A stretch of DNA of 8,411 nucleotides. Origin: Gammaproteobacteria bacterium (GTDB lineage: Bacteria > Pseudomonadota > Gammaproteobacteria > Steroidobacterales > MnTg04). Below are positions 1 through 6,861 of this stretch, one piece after another (position 1 is the stretch's first letter; every line of letters begins with the position of its first letter). The position numbers and the translations under genes are program-made. The notes below the pieces were generated by a model. It did not search any database. It was not told the DNA's origin and saw only the letters and a program-made list of their open reading frames with translations. The stretch covers positions 1 to 8,411 of the forward strand of contig JAPUHG010000065.1 of assembly GCA_027297845.1 (NCBI GenBank). Direction: 5' to 3'.

Positions 1-539
1 TCAGCGGTGATCGCATCGGCGACTTCACGCAAGGCCAGATGAGTGGTTGCCAGCGCCACCCGCAGGTCGACGGCCAGCAGCATCATGACGACCTCCTCCT
101 CATTGCCCGACAATTCGGCGAGCATCTCGGTGTGACCGGAAAACGCGATGCCCGCCTCGTTGATAACGCCTTTGTGCGCGGGTGCGGTGACCAGCGCATC
201 GAAATTCCCGGCCAGGCATTCCTTTGCGGCTCGCTGGACGCATTCGACGACCTGGGGCGAGTTCTGCGGGTTGAGTTTTCCGGGTGTCGATTCGGTTGCC
301 AGCGGCACAGCGATGCACGGCAGGTGACCGGGCCGGTGGACCGTATCGGTTGACGGATCGTAAGCTGTGATCTCGATCGGCGAGCCGGTCAGGGCAGCTC
401 TTTGTTTGAGTAACCCGGGGTCGCCAACGGCAACCAGCAGCGCGGGCCATTCCAGTCGCGCGATATCCAGGCAAAGTTCAGGGCCGATACCGGCGGGTTC
501 GCCGGTTGTTAACAGAATGCGGGGATGAGCCGAGCCCAT
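1..539 (-). CDS. pdxA: 4-hydroxythreonine-4-phosphate dehydrogenase PdxA (3' end cut by window)
   Basis: PdxA oxidises 4-phosphohydroxy-L-threonine with NAD+ in the DXP-dependent branch of pyridoxal phosphate synthesis, in the cytoplasm. I translated it by hand from the ATG at 539-537. The frame stays open to the left edge, giving 179 residues of a protein that is usually about 330. Recognisable family motifs are GEPAGIGPEL at residues 13-22, APAHKGVINEAG around 119-130, FSGHTEMLAEL around 133-143 and TTHLALREVADAIT around 165-178. His167 in the last motif matches the first of the three metal-binding histidines; the other two lie beyond the edge. An AGGA ribosome binding site sits 5 bases before the ATG, and the gene starts 18 bases after surA ends. 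The order lptD-surA-pdxA is the classical one, normally followed by rsmA/ksgA, which would lie outside the window. The family assignment is secure. Confidence 0.95.
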   Translation of the reverse strand, partial: MGSAHPRILLTTGEPAGIGPELCLDIARLEWPALLVAVGDPGLLKQRAALTGSPIEITAYDPSTDTVHRPGHLPCIAVPLATESTPGKLNPQNSPQVVECVQRAAKECLAGNFDALVTAPAHKGVINEAGIAFSGHTEMLAELSGNEEEVVMMLLAVDLRVALATTHLALREVADAITA

Positions 540-544
540 GTCAA

Positions 545-548
545 TCCT
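545..548 (-). promoter_or_regulatory. Ribosome binding site of pdxA
   Basis: AGGA on the minus strand, 5 bases before the pdxA ATG and inside the 18-base gap after the surA stop. It supports the ATG at 539-537 as the start. Confidence 0.6.
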
Positions 549-557
549 GGCGATTGC

Positions 558-1871
558 TTACAGGCGGTATTCCACGAACGCTTCATCGCGCAGGCGCTGA
601 ATCCAGACCTCGGTTTCCTCGGTCGCCCTGGCGGCGCGTATTTCCTGGAAAGCCAGTTGCCGCATCAAGTCCTCGGTGTTGTCATACTCGCGCCGCTCCA
701 GCAGTTCGACGATGTGCCAGCCGAAATCGCTTTTGAAAGGTTCGGAGATTTCATCGATCTCCAGCGTGACCAGCATCGCTTCAAATTCCGGCACAAAAGA
801 ACCGACTTTCTGCCAGTCCAGGTTGCCGCCATCCCGCGCCGATACCGGGTCTGCGGATACGGCGGTTGCAATAGTGGCGAAATCCTCACCATTTTCGATG
901 CGCTCCTTGATATCCAGTAATTTTTTCCTGGCCGTCTGGTCATCTACGATGGCGTCCGTCGAAATCAGAATGTGCCGGCTGCGGTGTTGGAAGATCACCG
1001 ATAACTCAAAATCGGTGCCACGGATTTCGATTACCCTGACGATGTGAAAGCCGCTCGGATTGCGCGCCGGTTTGGATATATCTCCTGGCACCATGTCGAT
1101 GACGATTTCGTTCAAAACACCCGGTAACTGCGCACCCTTGAGCCAACCCAAATCGCCGCACTCCAACGCCTGTTGCCCATCGGAGTAGGCAAGTGCCAGT
1201 TCACAAAAATCCTCGCCTGCCTGAAGCCGGCGATAAATATCGTCAGCCTTTTTCTCCAATTGCTCCACCTCTTCCGGCGTTGACGAGGGCGAAACGGAGA
1301 TCAGAATATGTGACAGCAGGAATTCATTGCTGGCGCTCGCCGCAATTCTCTGCGTTTCAAGGTGTTGCTCGAGCTCTTTCGGCGATACGCGGATGCGGCG
1401 CAAGACGTCACGTTGTCTGAGGAGATCGATAGTGATCTCTTGGCGTAATTCTTCGCGGTACTGGCGGTAGTTGACACCACTTTCGGCCAGTTCTTCGGGC
1501 AGTTCGGCAAAGGAAACATCGTTGCGCTGAGCGATGCTCTCGAGATAGGAGTTCAGCATTTGGTCTGAAACAGCGATCCCGCTCATGGCGGCGAACTGGG
1601 CCTGAATTTTTCTGATAACGAGGCGATCCAGCACCTGCTGCTGGATGATGTTGATGGGTGGCAACCTGGTTCCCTGCTGCTGCAACCTTGCCAAAAGCAG
1701 GGTCATTTGTGAGTCGAGTTCGCTTTGCAGCACGACACCTTCGTTAACGACGGCAACGATGCGGTCGAGGAGCTGGCCCTGATCGCTGAGTTGTCGGTTC
1801 TGAGCCTGAATTCCGGTGGCCAGCAGCAGGCTGGCAATGCCGGTCAGGGCAATGAGTTTCTTAGTAGGCAT
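558..1871 (-). CDS. surA: Periplasmic chaperone / peptidyl-prolyl isomerase SurA
   Basis: SurA escorts unfolded outer-membrane proteins, including LptD, across the periplasm to the BAM complex. The 437-residue protein is close to the 428 of E. coli SurA. Residues 1-23 form a signal peptide: two Lys near the start, a hydrophobic stretch, and probable cleavage after Ala23 (IQA|Q). The N-terminal chaperone domain follows, with the signature DRIVAVVNEGVVLQSELD at 36-53, and runs to about 175. Two parvulin domains come next, at about 181-285 (LLSHILIS to GFHIVRVIE) and 299-405 (RHILIST to GWHIVELLERR). A C-terminal helix ends at YRL, as expected. Both parvulin domains look complete. Cys223 and Cys238 in the first one are unusual for the family (see findings). 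It starts 9 bases after the lptD stop. The Shine-Dalgarno site is weak, which suggests it depends on translation of lptD upstream. Confidence 0.97.
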   Translation of the reverse strand: MPTKKLIALTGIASLLLATGIQAQNRQLSDQGQLLDRIVAVVNEGVVLQSELDSQMTLLLARLQQQGTRLPPINIIQQQVLDRLVIRKIQAQFAAMSGIAVSDQMLNSYLESIAQRNDVSFAELPEELAESGVNYRQYREELRQEITIDLLRQRDVLRRIRVSPKELEQHLETQRIAASASNEFLLSHILISVSPSSTPEEVEQLEKKADDIYRRLQAGEDFCELALAYSDGQQALECGDLGWLKGAQLPGVLNEIVIDMVPGDISKPARNPSGFHIVRVIEIRGTDFELSVIFQHRSRHILISTDAIVDDQTARKKLLDIKERIENGEDFATIATAVSADPVSARDGGNLDWQKVGSFVPEFEAMLVTLEIDEISEPFKSDFGWHIVELLERREYDNTEDLMRQLAFQEIRAARATEETEVWIQRLRDEAFVEYRL

Positions 1872-1880
1872 TTCTTGAGG

Positions 1881-4130
1881 TCAGTTGTCCGGGTAGCCTA
1901 GGATACCATTTTTTAGGACTTTGCTCGCCCGGCTGCCAATTTTGCTGAGACCCTTGAGTTCGAATTGCAGGATAAATGAACTGTCGGATTCTCCGGATCG
2001 CCTGGAAATGAATTTTCTCGATACGAGCTGTAGCCCCCAGCAGCAGCTATCGTATTCCAGTCCGATGACTCGCTCCAGCGTTGCGTTGTCGCGCAGGGAG
2101 TAATTGAGGCGCCCGAGCAGTTTCCAGCGCCTGGTGAAAGGAAAGACAAACGAGAAATCCGATTCTTCGAGTACGCCTTTCTGGTAACGATGGGTCACGT
2201 TGACCACGCTCGAATTGGTGGGCAGGTATTGCACTCGAAATTGCGAAAGCGCGGTCGCGTCTGTTTCCGGGTCCCATTGATAAACCAGATCGAGGTTCCA
2301 TTTGCGATACAGCGCCAGGTCGAGTTCCGCAACGATCTGTGAGTTATTGGAGGTAAGCGGGGCCTGGCCAGGCAGCGAAACCTGTCGGTCGCTGAGAAAA
2401 AAGGCCTGACCCAGGCTTGCGGACAAGACCTGGTGACCCTGGCGCTCATCCAGAATGCGGGTCGTTATACCGACACTGACCTGGTCGGTTTCACCCAGCC
2501 GGTCAACGCCGACGAAACGGTTGGCACGAAATAACTCCACCGTATTGAAGGTCGGCATTTCGCTATCGAACACCGGCAGGTTATTCTGGTTTCGAAACGG
2601 AATGTGCGCATAAAAAATTCGCGGCTCCAGGGTCTGGATGAAGGAGCGTTTGCTTTTCATCTGCCGCTCAAAAATCAAGCCGCCGTCCAGGGTGAAAATG
2701 GGCGTTGAACGGGTCGGTTTCCGGTCCTGACCCGGTGCAATGTCGTCGAGATCATAGGCCGTGAAATCCCAGGCGACGCTTGGGGTCAGGTAATAGCTGG
2801 GGCCGCCCAGCGTATAAGACAGGCCGGGCCGAAAATTCAGACGATAACCCGTCACCCCGGTGTCACGATAAAAATTCACCGCCTCGGCATCGAGTTGCCA
2901 GTCCAGCGCCGACAGTCCGGTATGCCCTTGCCCGCGGACGAGTAACTGGGGCAGCCTTTCATAGGGCCGCTCATCATTCGTCAGTGTTGGATCGATCGTG
3001 CGAAAATTCTGTGCACGGGCGGTCACCCACCAGTTGTTGCTGGTGTAGTCAAGCTGAACATTGCGCAGGAGATGAGTTCTGCTGGTCGTGTCGGTATCGC
3101 GGCCAAAGTCCTCGAAATAGTTCTGGTCGGAAACATCCTCAATATAGGTGGTTGCCCTCCAGCCGTTGCCCCATGTGGTGTTGTGCTGCCACCGACCATA
3201 ACTCCTTGAGTTTTGCACGGTCTTGTCATTGCCCATGTACTCAAGCTCTACCGTCCCCCCGCTTTTACGGCTCAAATAACGGAAATCGACGTTGTTCTGC
3301 AAGCCACGGTCACTCATGTACATCGGCGTATACGTCGCGTCATAATTTGGCGCGATGTTCCAGTAATAGGGCACGCCAATTTCCGTGCCGCTGCGCTCCG
3401 TGCTGCCAAAAATCGGCAGCAGCAGCCCCGACTTGCGTTTGTCGGAAACCGGAAAAGAAAGGTAGGGGAAATAAAACACCGGAACCTTGCCGATTCGAAT
3501 TTTCACGTTGCGGGCGAAACCCCAGCCTTCCTGCTGGTGTATTTCCATCGATTTTGCCCGCAACGTCCAGTCGTTGTTACCTTCCGGGCAGGTCGTATAA
3601 ACGATGTCCTGCATGACCAGCTTGCCTTTGCTGATGGTTACCTCGCCGGCGGAGCCGCGAGCTGGCCGCTCGGTGAGGACGAATCTGGAGCCTGCAAAGT
3701 TGATATTTTCGCCGGTCGCGCTGATGCGCCCCTCAGAACCGGAAATATTGACCCCCGGTTCCAGGTACTGGAAGTCGCCACTGATGCTGAAAGATTCTGT
3801 TTCCGGGTCGTACTCTGCCTGGTTGGTCCTGATATAGCGGTCGCCCAGCCTGACTTCGACATCGCCGGTAACGGTAATTTTGCCATCACGGTTTAGGCGG
3901 CCCTCGCGCGCACGAAATTTCACCTGCCCATCCGTTTCATGGACATCGGCAGGCATCTGCGATTCCGGGGGGGGATTCAACGTGGGAATGATACACAGGG
4001 TCTCGTCGGCGGTGGCAGCAGTGGCCAGCAACATCCCTAACCAGGCCAGATGCTTGAAGCCAGTTTTCAGAATCTCAATGCTCCGCGCTTGGGCGGCCGT
4101 TACAATGGCACAGATAGCTATCGCCTTCAA
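1881..4130 (-). CDS. lptD: LPS-assembly outer-membrane protein LptD
   Basis: LptD, with the lipoprotein LptE, inserts lipopolysaccharide into the outer leaflet of the outer membrane. With the TTG start at 4130 it has 749 residues (E. coli has 784). After the export signal (cleavage likely ATA|DETLC, after residue 41) comes the periplasmic OstA/LptA-like beta-jellyroll domain (about 68-210), then the beta-barrel to the C-terminus. Four cysteines match the two disulfides needed in E. coli LptD: Cys46 near the mature N-terminus, Cys181 (YTTCPEG), and the adjacent Cys696-Cys697 in EYDSCCWGLQ. The end, FELKGLS followed by a short tail to YPDN, is also typical. The start is uncertain. TTG is the first codon after an in-frame TAA and has no Shine-Dalgarno. 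The first ATG (4034-4032) falls inside the signal peptide's hydrophobic core. ATT (4073) or CTG (4070), behind GGAG, would give a normal signal peptide. It leads the lptD-surA-pdxA operon. Confidence 0.96.
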   Translation of the reverse strand: MKAIAICAIVTAAQARSIEILKTGFKHLAWLGMLLATAATADETLCIIPTLNPPPESQMPADVHETDGQVKFRAREGRLNRDGKITVTGDVEVRLGDRYIRTNQAEYDPETESFSISGDFQYLEPGVNISGSEGRISATGENINFAGSRFVLTERPARGSAGEVTISKGKLVMQDIVYTTCPEGNNDWTLRAKSMEIHQQEGWGFARNVKIRIGKVPVFYFPYLSFPVSDKRKSGLLLPIFGSTERSGTEIGVPYYWNIAPNYDATYTPMYMSDRGLQNNVDFRYLSRKSGGTVELEYMGNDKTVQNSRSYGRWQHNTTWGNGWRATTYIEDVSDQNYFEDFGRDTDTTSRTHLLRNVQLDYTSNNWWVTARAQNFRTIDPTLTNDERPYERLPQLLVRGQGHTGLSALDWQLDAEAVNFYRDTGVTGYRLNFRPGLSYTLGGPSYYLTPSVAWDFTAYDLDDIAPGQDRKPTRSTPIFTLDGGLIFERQMKSKRSFIQTLEPRIFYAHIPFRNQNNLPVFDSEMPTFNTVELFRANRFVGVDRLGETDQVSVGITTRILDERQGHQVLSASLGQAFFLSDRQVSLPGQAPLTSNNSQIVAELDLALYRKWNLDLVYQWDPETDATALSQFRVQYLPTNSSVVNVTHRYQKGVLEESDFSFVFPFTRRWKLLGRLNYSLRDNATLERVIGLEYDSCCWGLQLVSRKFISRRSGESDSSFILQFELKGLSKIGSRASKVLKNGILGYPDN
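4113..4122. repeat. Perfect 10-base palindrome in the lptD/amgK divergent region
   Basis: GATAGCTATC is self-complementary over all ten bases and does not extend further. It lies inside lptD if that gene starts at the TTG (4130), but in the untranslated spacer if it starts near 4073. I do not recognise it as the site of a known regulator. A palindrome this short can arise by chance. Confidence 0.4.
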
Positions 4131-4174
4131 TTACAATGCCGGGTCAAAAGAGTTGACCGTAGCCAGGAGATTTT
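4131..4174. promoter_or_regulatory. Divergent promoter region between lptD and amgK
   Basis: This 44-base spacer separates the two divergent starts and must lie at or near both promoters. An inverted repeat GGTCAA-AAGAG-TTGACC occupies 4142-4158. The left arm, read on the minus strand, is TTGACC, a good -35 match pointing toward lptD. The best -10 at a standard 17-base spacing is only GCGATA (4124-4119). For amgK, TACAAT at 4132-4137 is a reasonable -10 (5 of 6 bases), but it has no convincing -35; a second TACAAT sits at 4101-4106. The promoter positions are inferred from consensus matches. The inverted repeat is seen directly and could be an operator shared by both genes. Confidence 0.45.
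4165..4170 (+). promoter_or_regulatory. Ribosome binding site of amgK, deciding a GTG start
   Basis: AGGAGA lies 4 bases before GTG at 4175-4177. This is a strong Shine-Dalgarno at good spacing, and it supports the GTG codon as the amgK start. Confidence 0.75.
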
Positions 4175-5182
4175 GTGCCCGAAAGACTGAAACAATTGAG
4201 CCAGTGGCTTGGTCGGCAGACCTCGGTTGCGGGGATTGACGCTCAATCCCTCGAACCGGCGTCCGGAGATGCCAGTTTTCGACGTTACTTCAGAGTATGG
4301 TCCGGACAGAACAGTTACATCGTCATGGATGCGCCTCCCGAGCAGGAAGATTGCCGGCCGTTTGTACAGGTTGCACAGATGCTGGACGTTGCCGGGGTCA
4401 ATGTACCGCGTATTTTTTGCGCCGATCTGGAACAGGGTTTCCTGCTCCTTGGCGATCTCGGTTCGGAAACTTATTTACAACGGCTGCAGAACGGGGGTGA
4501 CCCCGATACGCTTTATCAGCCAGCGATTAGCGCACTGGTCTCCATGCAATCGGGATGCCGGTCGAGTGTTGAGCGCCTGCCGTCTTATGATTGCGCCTTA
4601 TTGATGCAGGAAATGGATTTATTCAGAGACTGGCTGCTCGAGGTCAACCTGGAGATCAGGCTGTCGCCACAGGAAACGGAAAAACTGCAGGATTGTTTCG
4701 AATACCTTTGCGCCGCCGCGCTCGGCCAGCAGACTGTCTTTGTGCATCGCGACTATCATTCGCGAAACTTGATGTGGTGCGACCAGCCGCCGGGAGTGCT
4801 GGATTTCCAGGACGCCGTTCGCGGGCCGCTTGCCTATGACCTGGTCTCGTTACTGAAAGACTGTTATCTGAGGTGGCCGCGTCAGCAGGTTTTGGTCTGG
4901 ATTGAAGATTATCGGCGGCAGGCAGCCGACCAAGGGATAGCATTGCCGCGGGCAAATGATTTTCTGCTGCAATTCGACTTGATGGGTGTGCAACGCCACC
5001 TGAAAGCCAGCGGAATTTTTGCCAGGCTCTGGCATCGTGACGGCAAGGCGTCCTACCTGGGCGACATACCGCGCACGCTGAATCACATCAGCGAAGTTGA
5101 GACCACCGCTCCGCAGCTGGTTTTTTTGCAATCACTGATCCGCGAACGGGTCTTGCCGGCACTGGCGGCGACGGTTTCATGA
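4175..5182 (+). CDS. amgK: N-acetylmuramate/N-acetylglucosamine 1-kinase AmgK
   Basis: AmgK phosphorylates the anomeric position of MurNAc (and GlcNAc) with ATP. This is a step of the peptidoglycan recycling route that bypasses de novo UDP-MurNAc synthesis in many Gram-negatives other than E. coli. The 335-residue protein has the aminoglycoside-phosphotransferase fold: a glycine/serine-rich nucleotide loop ASGDASFRRYFRV at 29-41, the hinge-like LLLGDLG at 90-96, the catalytic HRDYHSRN at 191-198 (Asp193 as base, Asn198 for metal), and LDFQDA at 209-214 with the metal-binding Asp210. The stretch LVSLLKDCYLRWP and the C-terminal segment around QRHLKASGIFARL are typical of this subfamily and separate it from antibiotic kinases. 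It starts at GTG behind a strong AGGAGA. Its TGA stop overlaps the murU ATG, and pairing with murU makes the assignment specific. The main alternative would be a generic APH-family kinase. Confidence 0.92.
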   Translation: MPERLKQLSQWLGRQTSVAGIDAQSLEPASGDASFRRYFRVWSGQNSYIVMDAPPEQEDCRPFVQVAQMLDVAGVNVPRIFCADLEQGFLLLGDLGSETYLQRLQNGGDPDTLYQPAISALVSMQSGCRSSVERLPSYDCALLMQEMDLFRDWLLEVNLEIRLSPQETEKLQDCFEYLCAAALGQQTVFVHRDYHSRNLMWCDQPPGVLDFQDAVRGPLAYDLVSLLKDCYLRWPRQQVLVWIEDYRRQAADQGIALPRANDFLLQFDLMGVQRHLKASGIFARLWHRDGKASYLGDIPRTLNHISEVETTAPQLVFLQSLIRERVLPALAATVS

Positions 5183-5847
5183 AAGCGATGATTCTGGCTG
5201 CGGGCCGTGGCGAGCGCATGCGCCCGTTAACCGATCGCACGCCGAAGACGCTGCTCGAAGTGGCGGGTCGTCCTTTACTTCACTACCACCTGGATGCGAT
5301 TGCAAAAGCAGGCGTGAAGGATGTGGTGATCAACCTGTCCTGGCTGGGTGAGCAGATACGTGATGCGCTGGGGGATGACGGCGAGCGCAGTCTGAATGTG
5401 CTTTTTTCGGAGGAGGGGCATCCACCGTTGGAAACCGGCGGCGGAATTTTCCGCGCACTGCCGATGTTGGGCCCGGATCCGTTCATGGTGATCAACGGCG
5501 ATGTGTGGTGCAACTACCCGCTCGACAAGCTGGCATTGGCGAACGATGACCTGGCGCATCTCGTGTTGGTCGATAATCCGGCCCATCATCCGCAGGGTGA
5601 TTTCGTGCTTAGCGAAGGGCGGGTTCTTGACGACGACCATGAGAGGCCGCGTCTGACTTTTTCTGGCATTGGGATGTACCGGCCTGAATTGTTCGCAGGC
5701 TGTGCCGATGGTGCGTTTTCACTGATCCCCGTGCTTAAGGCGGCGATGGACAGGGGACTGGTGTCCGGTCGGCATTACGCCGGCGCGTGGGTGGATATCG
5801 GAACGCCGGAACGGCTTGCCGGGCTGGAAGCATTGCTCGGCCCATAA
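5179..5847 (+). CDS. murU: N-acetylmuramate alpha-1-phosphate uridylyltransferase MurU
   Basis: MurU joins UTP and MurNAc-1-phosphate, the AmgK product, to give UDP-MurNAc and pyrophosphate. Recycled wall sugar thereby re-enters peptidoglycan synthesis below the fosfomycin target MurA. The 222-residue protein is a short, single-domain nucleotidyltransferase. It shows the pyrophosphorylase loop LAAGRGERMRPLT at 6-18, Lys23 in TPKTLLEV, the uridine-contacting ETGGG at 85-89, the metal-site NGDVW at 106-110 (Asp108), and the C-terminal WVDIGTPERL at 204-213. It lacks the C-terminal left-handed helix of GlmU and is shorter than RfbA-type enzymes, as expected for MurU. Its ATG shares bases with the amgK stop (ATGA at 5179-5182) and has only a weak GGCG upstream, so translation is probably coupled. 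It ends 11 bases from the convergent lipA stop. Without the amgK neighbour, a mannose-1-phosphate guanylyltransferase-like label would be the usual mistake. Confidence 0.93.
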   Translation: MKAMILAAGRGERMRPLTDRTPKTLLEVAGRPLLHYHLDAIAKAGVKDVVINLSWLGEQIRDALGDDGERSLNVLFSEEGHPPLETGGGIFRALPMLGPDPFMVINGDVWCNYPLDKLALANDDLAHLVLVDNPAHHPQGDFVLSEGRVLDDDHERPRLTFSGIGMYRPELFAGCADGAFSLIPVLKAAMDRGLVSGRHYAGAWVDIGTPERLAGLEALLGP

Positions 5848-5858
5848 CCGACCGACTG

Positions 5859-6833
5859 TTAGCTCGCTGAGAAAGTCCCGGCAGCCTGTAGGTCGGCGTG
5901 GTAGGAGGATCTGACCAGGGGTCCACTGGCGACGCGGGTAAAGCCCATCGCATAGCCATCTTTCTCCAACTCTTTGAATTCCTGTGGCGTAACGTAGCGA
6001 CTGACCGGCAAATGATGAAGAGTCGGCTGCAGGTATTGACCGATAGTCAGCATTTCACAGTCGTGGGCGCGCAAATCGAGCATGACTTCCCGTACTTCGT
6101 CCAGTTCTTCACCGAGACCGACCATGAGCCCCGACTTGGTCGGTATGGACGGATGCGCGGCCTTGAACTCGCGGATCAGCATTAGCGAATGTGCATAGTC
6201 GGAGCCCGGCCTGGCCTGGCGGTACAGGCGTGGAATGGTTTCCAGGTTGTGATTGAAGACATCCGGCGGGCTTTCGTGCATGAGTTTCAGTGCGACATCC
6301 ATGCGGCCGCGAAAATCCGGGACCAGTATTTCAATTCGGATATCGGGGCATTGCGCCCGGATCGCGTTGATGCAACGGACAAAATGCTCCGCACCGCCAT
6401 CTCGCAAGTCGTCCCGATCCACCGAGGTGATCACCACGTAGCTCAGCTGCATATCGCGGATGGTTGATGCCAGATGCTCCGGTTCCTGCTGGTCGAGCGG
6501 CCCTGGCCGACCGTGGCCGACATTGCAGAACGGGCAGCGCCTGGTGCAAACGTCACCCATGATCATGAAAGTTGCCGTGCCGTTGCTAAAACACTCGGCC
6601 AGGTTTGGGCAGCTGGCTTCCTCGCAGACGGTGTGCAGGCTCCGGTCGCGCAACATTCTCTTGATTTTTGCGACCGCGTCCGAGGTTGGCGCCTTGACCC
6701 TGATCCACTCCGGCTTACGCAGTGGGTTCACCGTCTTTTCTATCTTGACGGGGATGCGTGCCATTTTTTCAGCGGCGCTGATTTTCTTCCCCGGCTCCAG
6801 CCGGGGGCGTTTTGGAATCTGGATTTGAGGCAT
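5859..6833 (-). CDS. lipA: Lipoyl synthase LipA
   Basis: LipA inserts two sulfur atoms into protein-bound octanoyl groups to make lipoate on the E2 subunits of 2-oxoacid dehydrogenases and on glycine-cleavage H protein. It is a radical-SAM enzyme, 324 residues, normal length. The auxiliary cluster cysteines that donate sulfur are Cys70, Cys75 and Cys81 (CEEASCPNLAEC). The radical-SAM cluster is bound by Cys96, Cys100 and Cys103 in CTRRCPFC. The C-terminal RSSY at 308-311 supplies the serine that ligates the auxiliary cluster. GQYLQPT at 265-271 and HNLET at 195-199 are also standard. The ATG at 6833 gives the usual Lys/Arg-rich leader; its Shine-Dalgarno is weak. It lies 28 bases downstream of lipB and follows it in the pathway. 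I see no truncation or missing residue. Confidence 0.98.
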   Translation of the reverse strand: MPQIQIPKRPRLEPGKKISAAEKMARIPVKIEKTVNPLRKPEWIRVKAPTSDAVAKIKRMLRDRSLHTVCEEASCPNLAECFSNGTATFMIMGDVCTRRCPFCNVGHGRPGPLDQQEPEHLASTIRDMQLSYVVITSVDRDDLRDGGAEHFVRCINAIRAQCPDIRIEILVPDFRGRMDVALKLMHESPPDVFNHNLETIPRLYRQARPGSDYAHSLMLIREFKAAHPSIPTKSGLMVGLGEELDEVREVMLDLRAHDCEMLTIGQYLQPTLHHLPVSRYVTPQEFKELEKDGYAMGFTRVASGPLVRSSYHADLQAAGTFSAS

Positions 6834-6861
6834 CTTGCTTTGTCCGTCAGTCGAAACCTGA

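Noticed and set aside
2780..3616. Long open frame of 278 codons on the plus strand, antisense to lptD
   Set aside because: It lies wholly within well-supported lptD coding sequence. The translation is rich in Cys, Arg, Ser and Pro with no recognisable domain, as expected of a shadow frame.
3213..3896. Second plus-strand frame of 227 codons, antisense to lptD
   Set aside because: It overlaps both lptD and the previous shadow frame. It shows no family motif, and the lptD frame explains the sequence.
4209..4604. Alternative plus-strand frame of 131 codons inside amgK
   Set aside because: The amgK frame holds the kinase motifs and a strong ribosome binding site. The alternative has neither.
4175..5182. 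Aminoglycoside resistance kinase, suggested by the APH fold
   Set aside because: The subfamily-specific C-terminal segment and the coupled murU point to the wall-sugar kinase AmgK, not to an antibiotic-modifying enzyme.
5848..5896. Possible terminator hairpin from CCGACC and GGTCGG after murU
   Set aside because: The arms are only 6 bases with a 37-base loop and no T run. The right arm lies inside lipA coding sequence.
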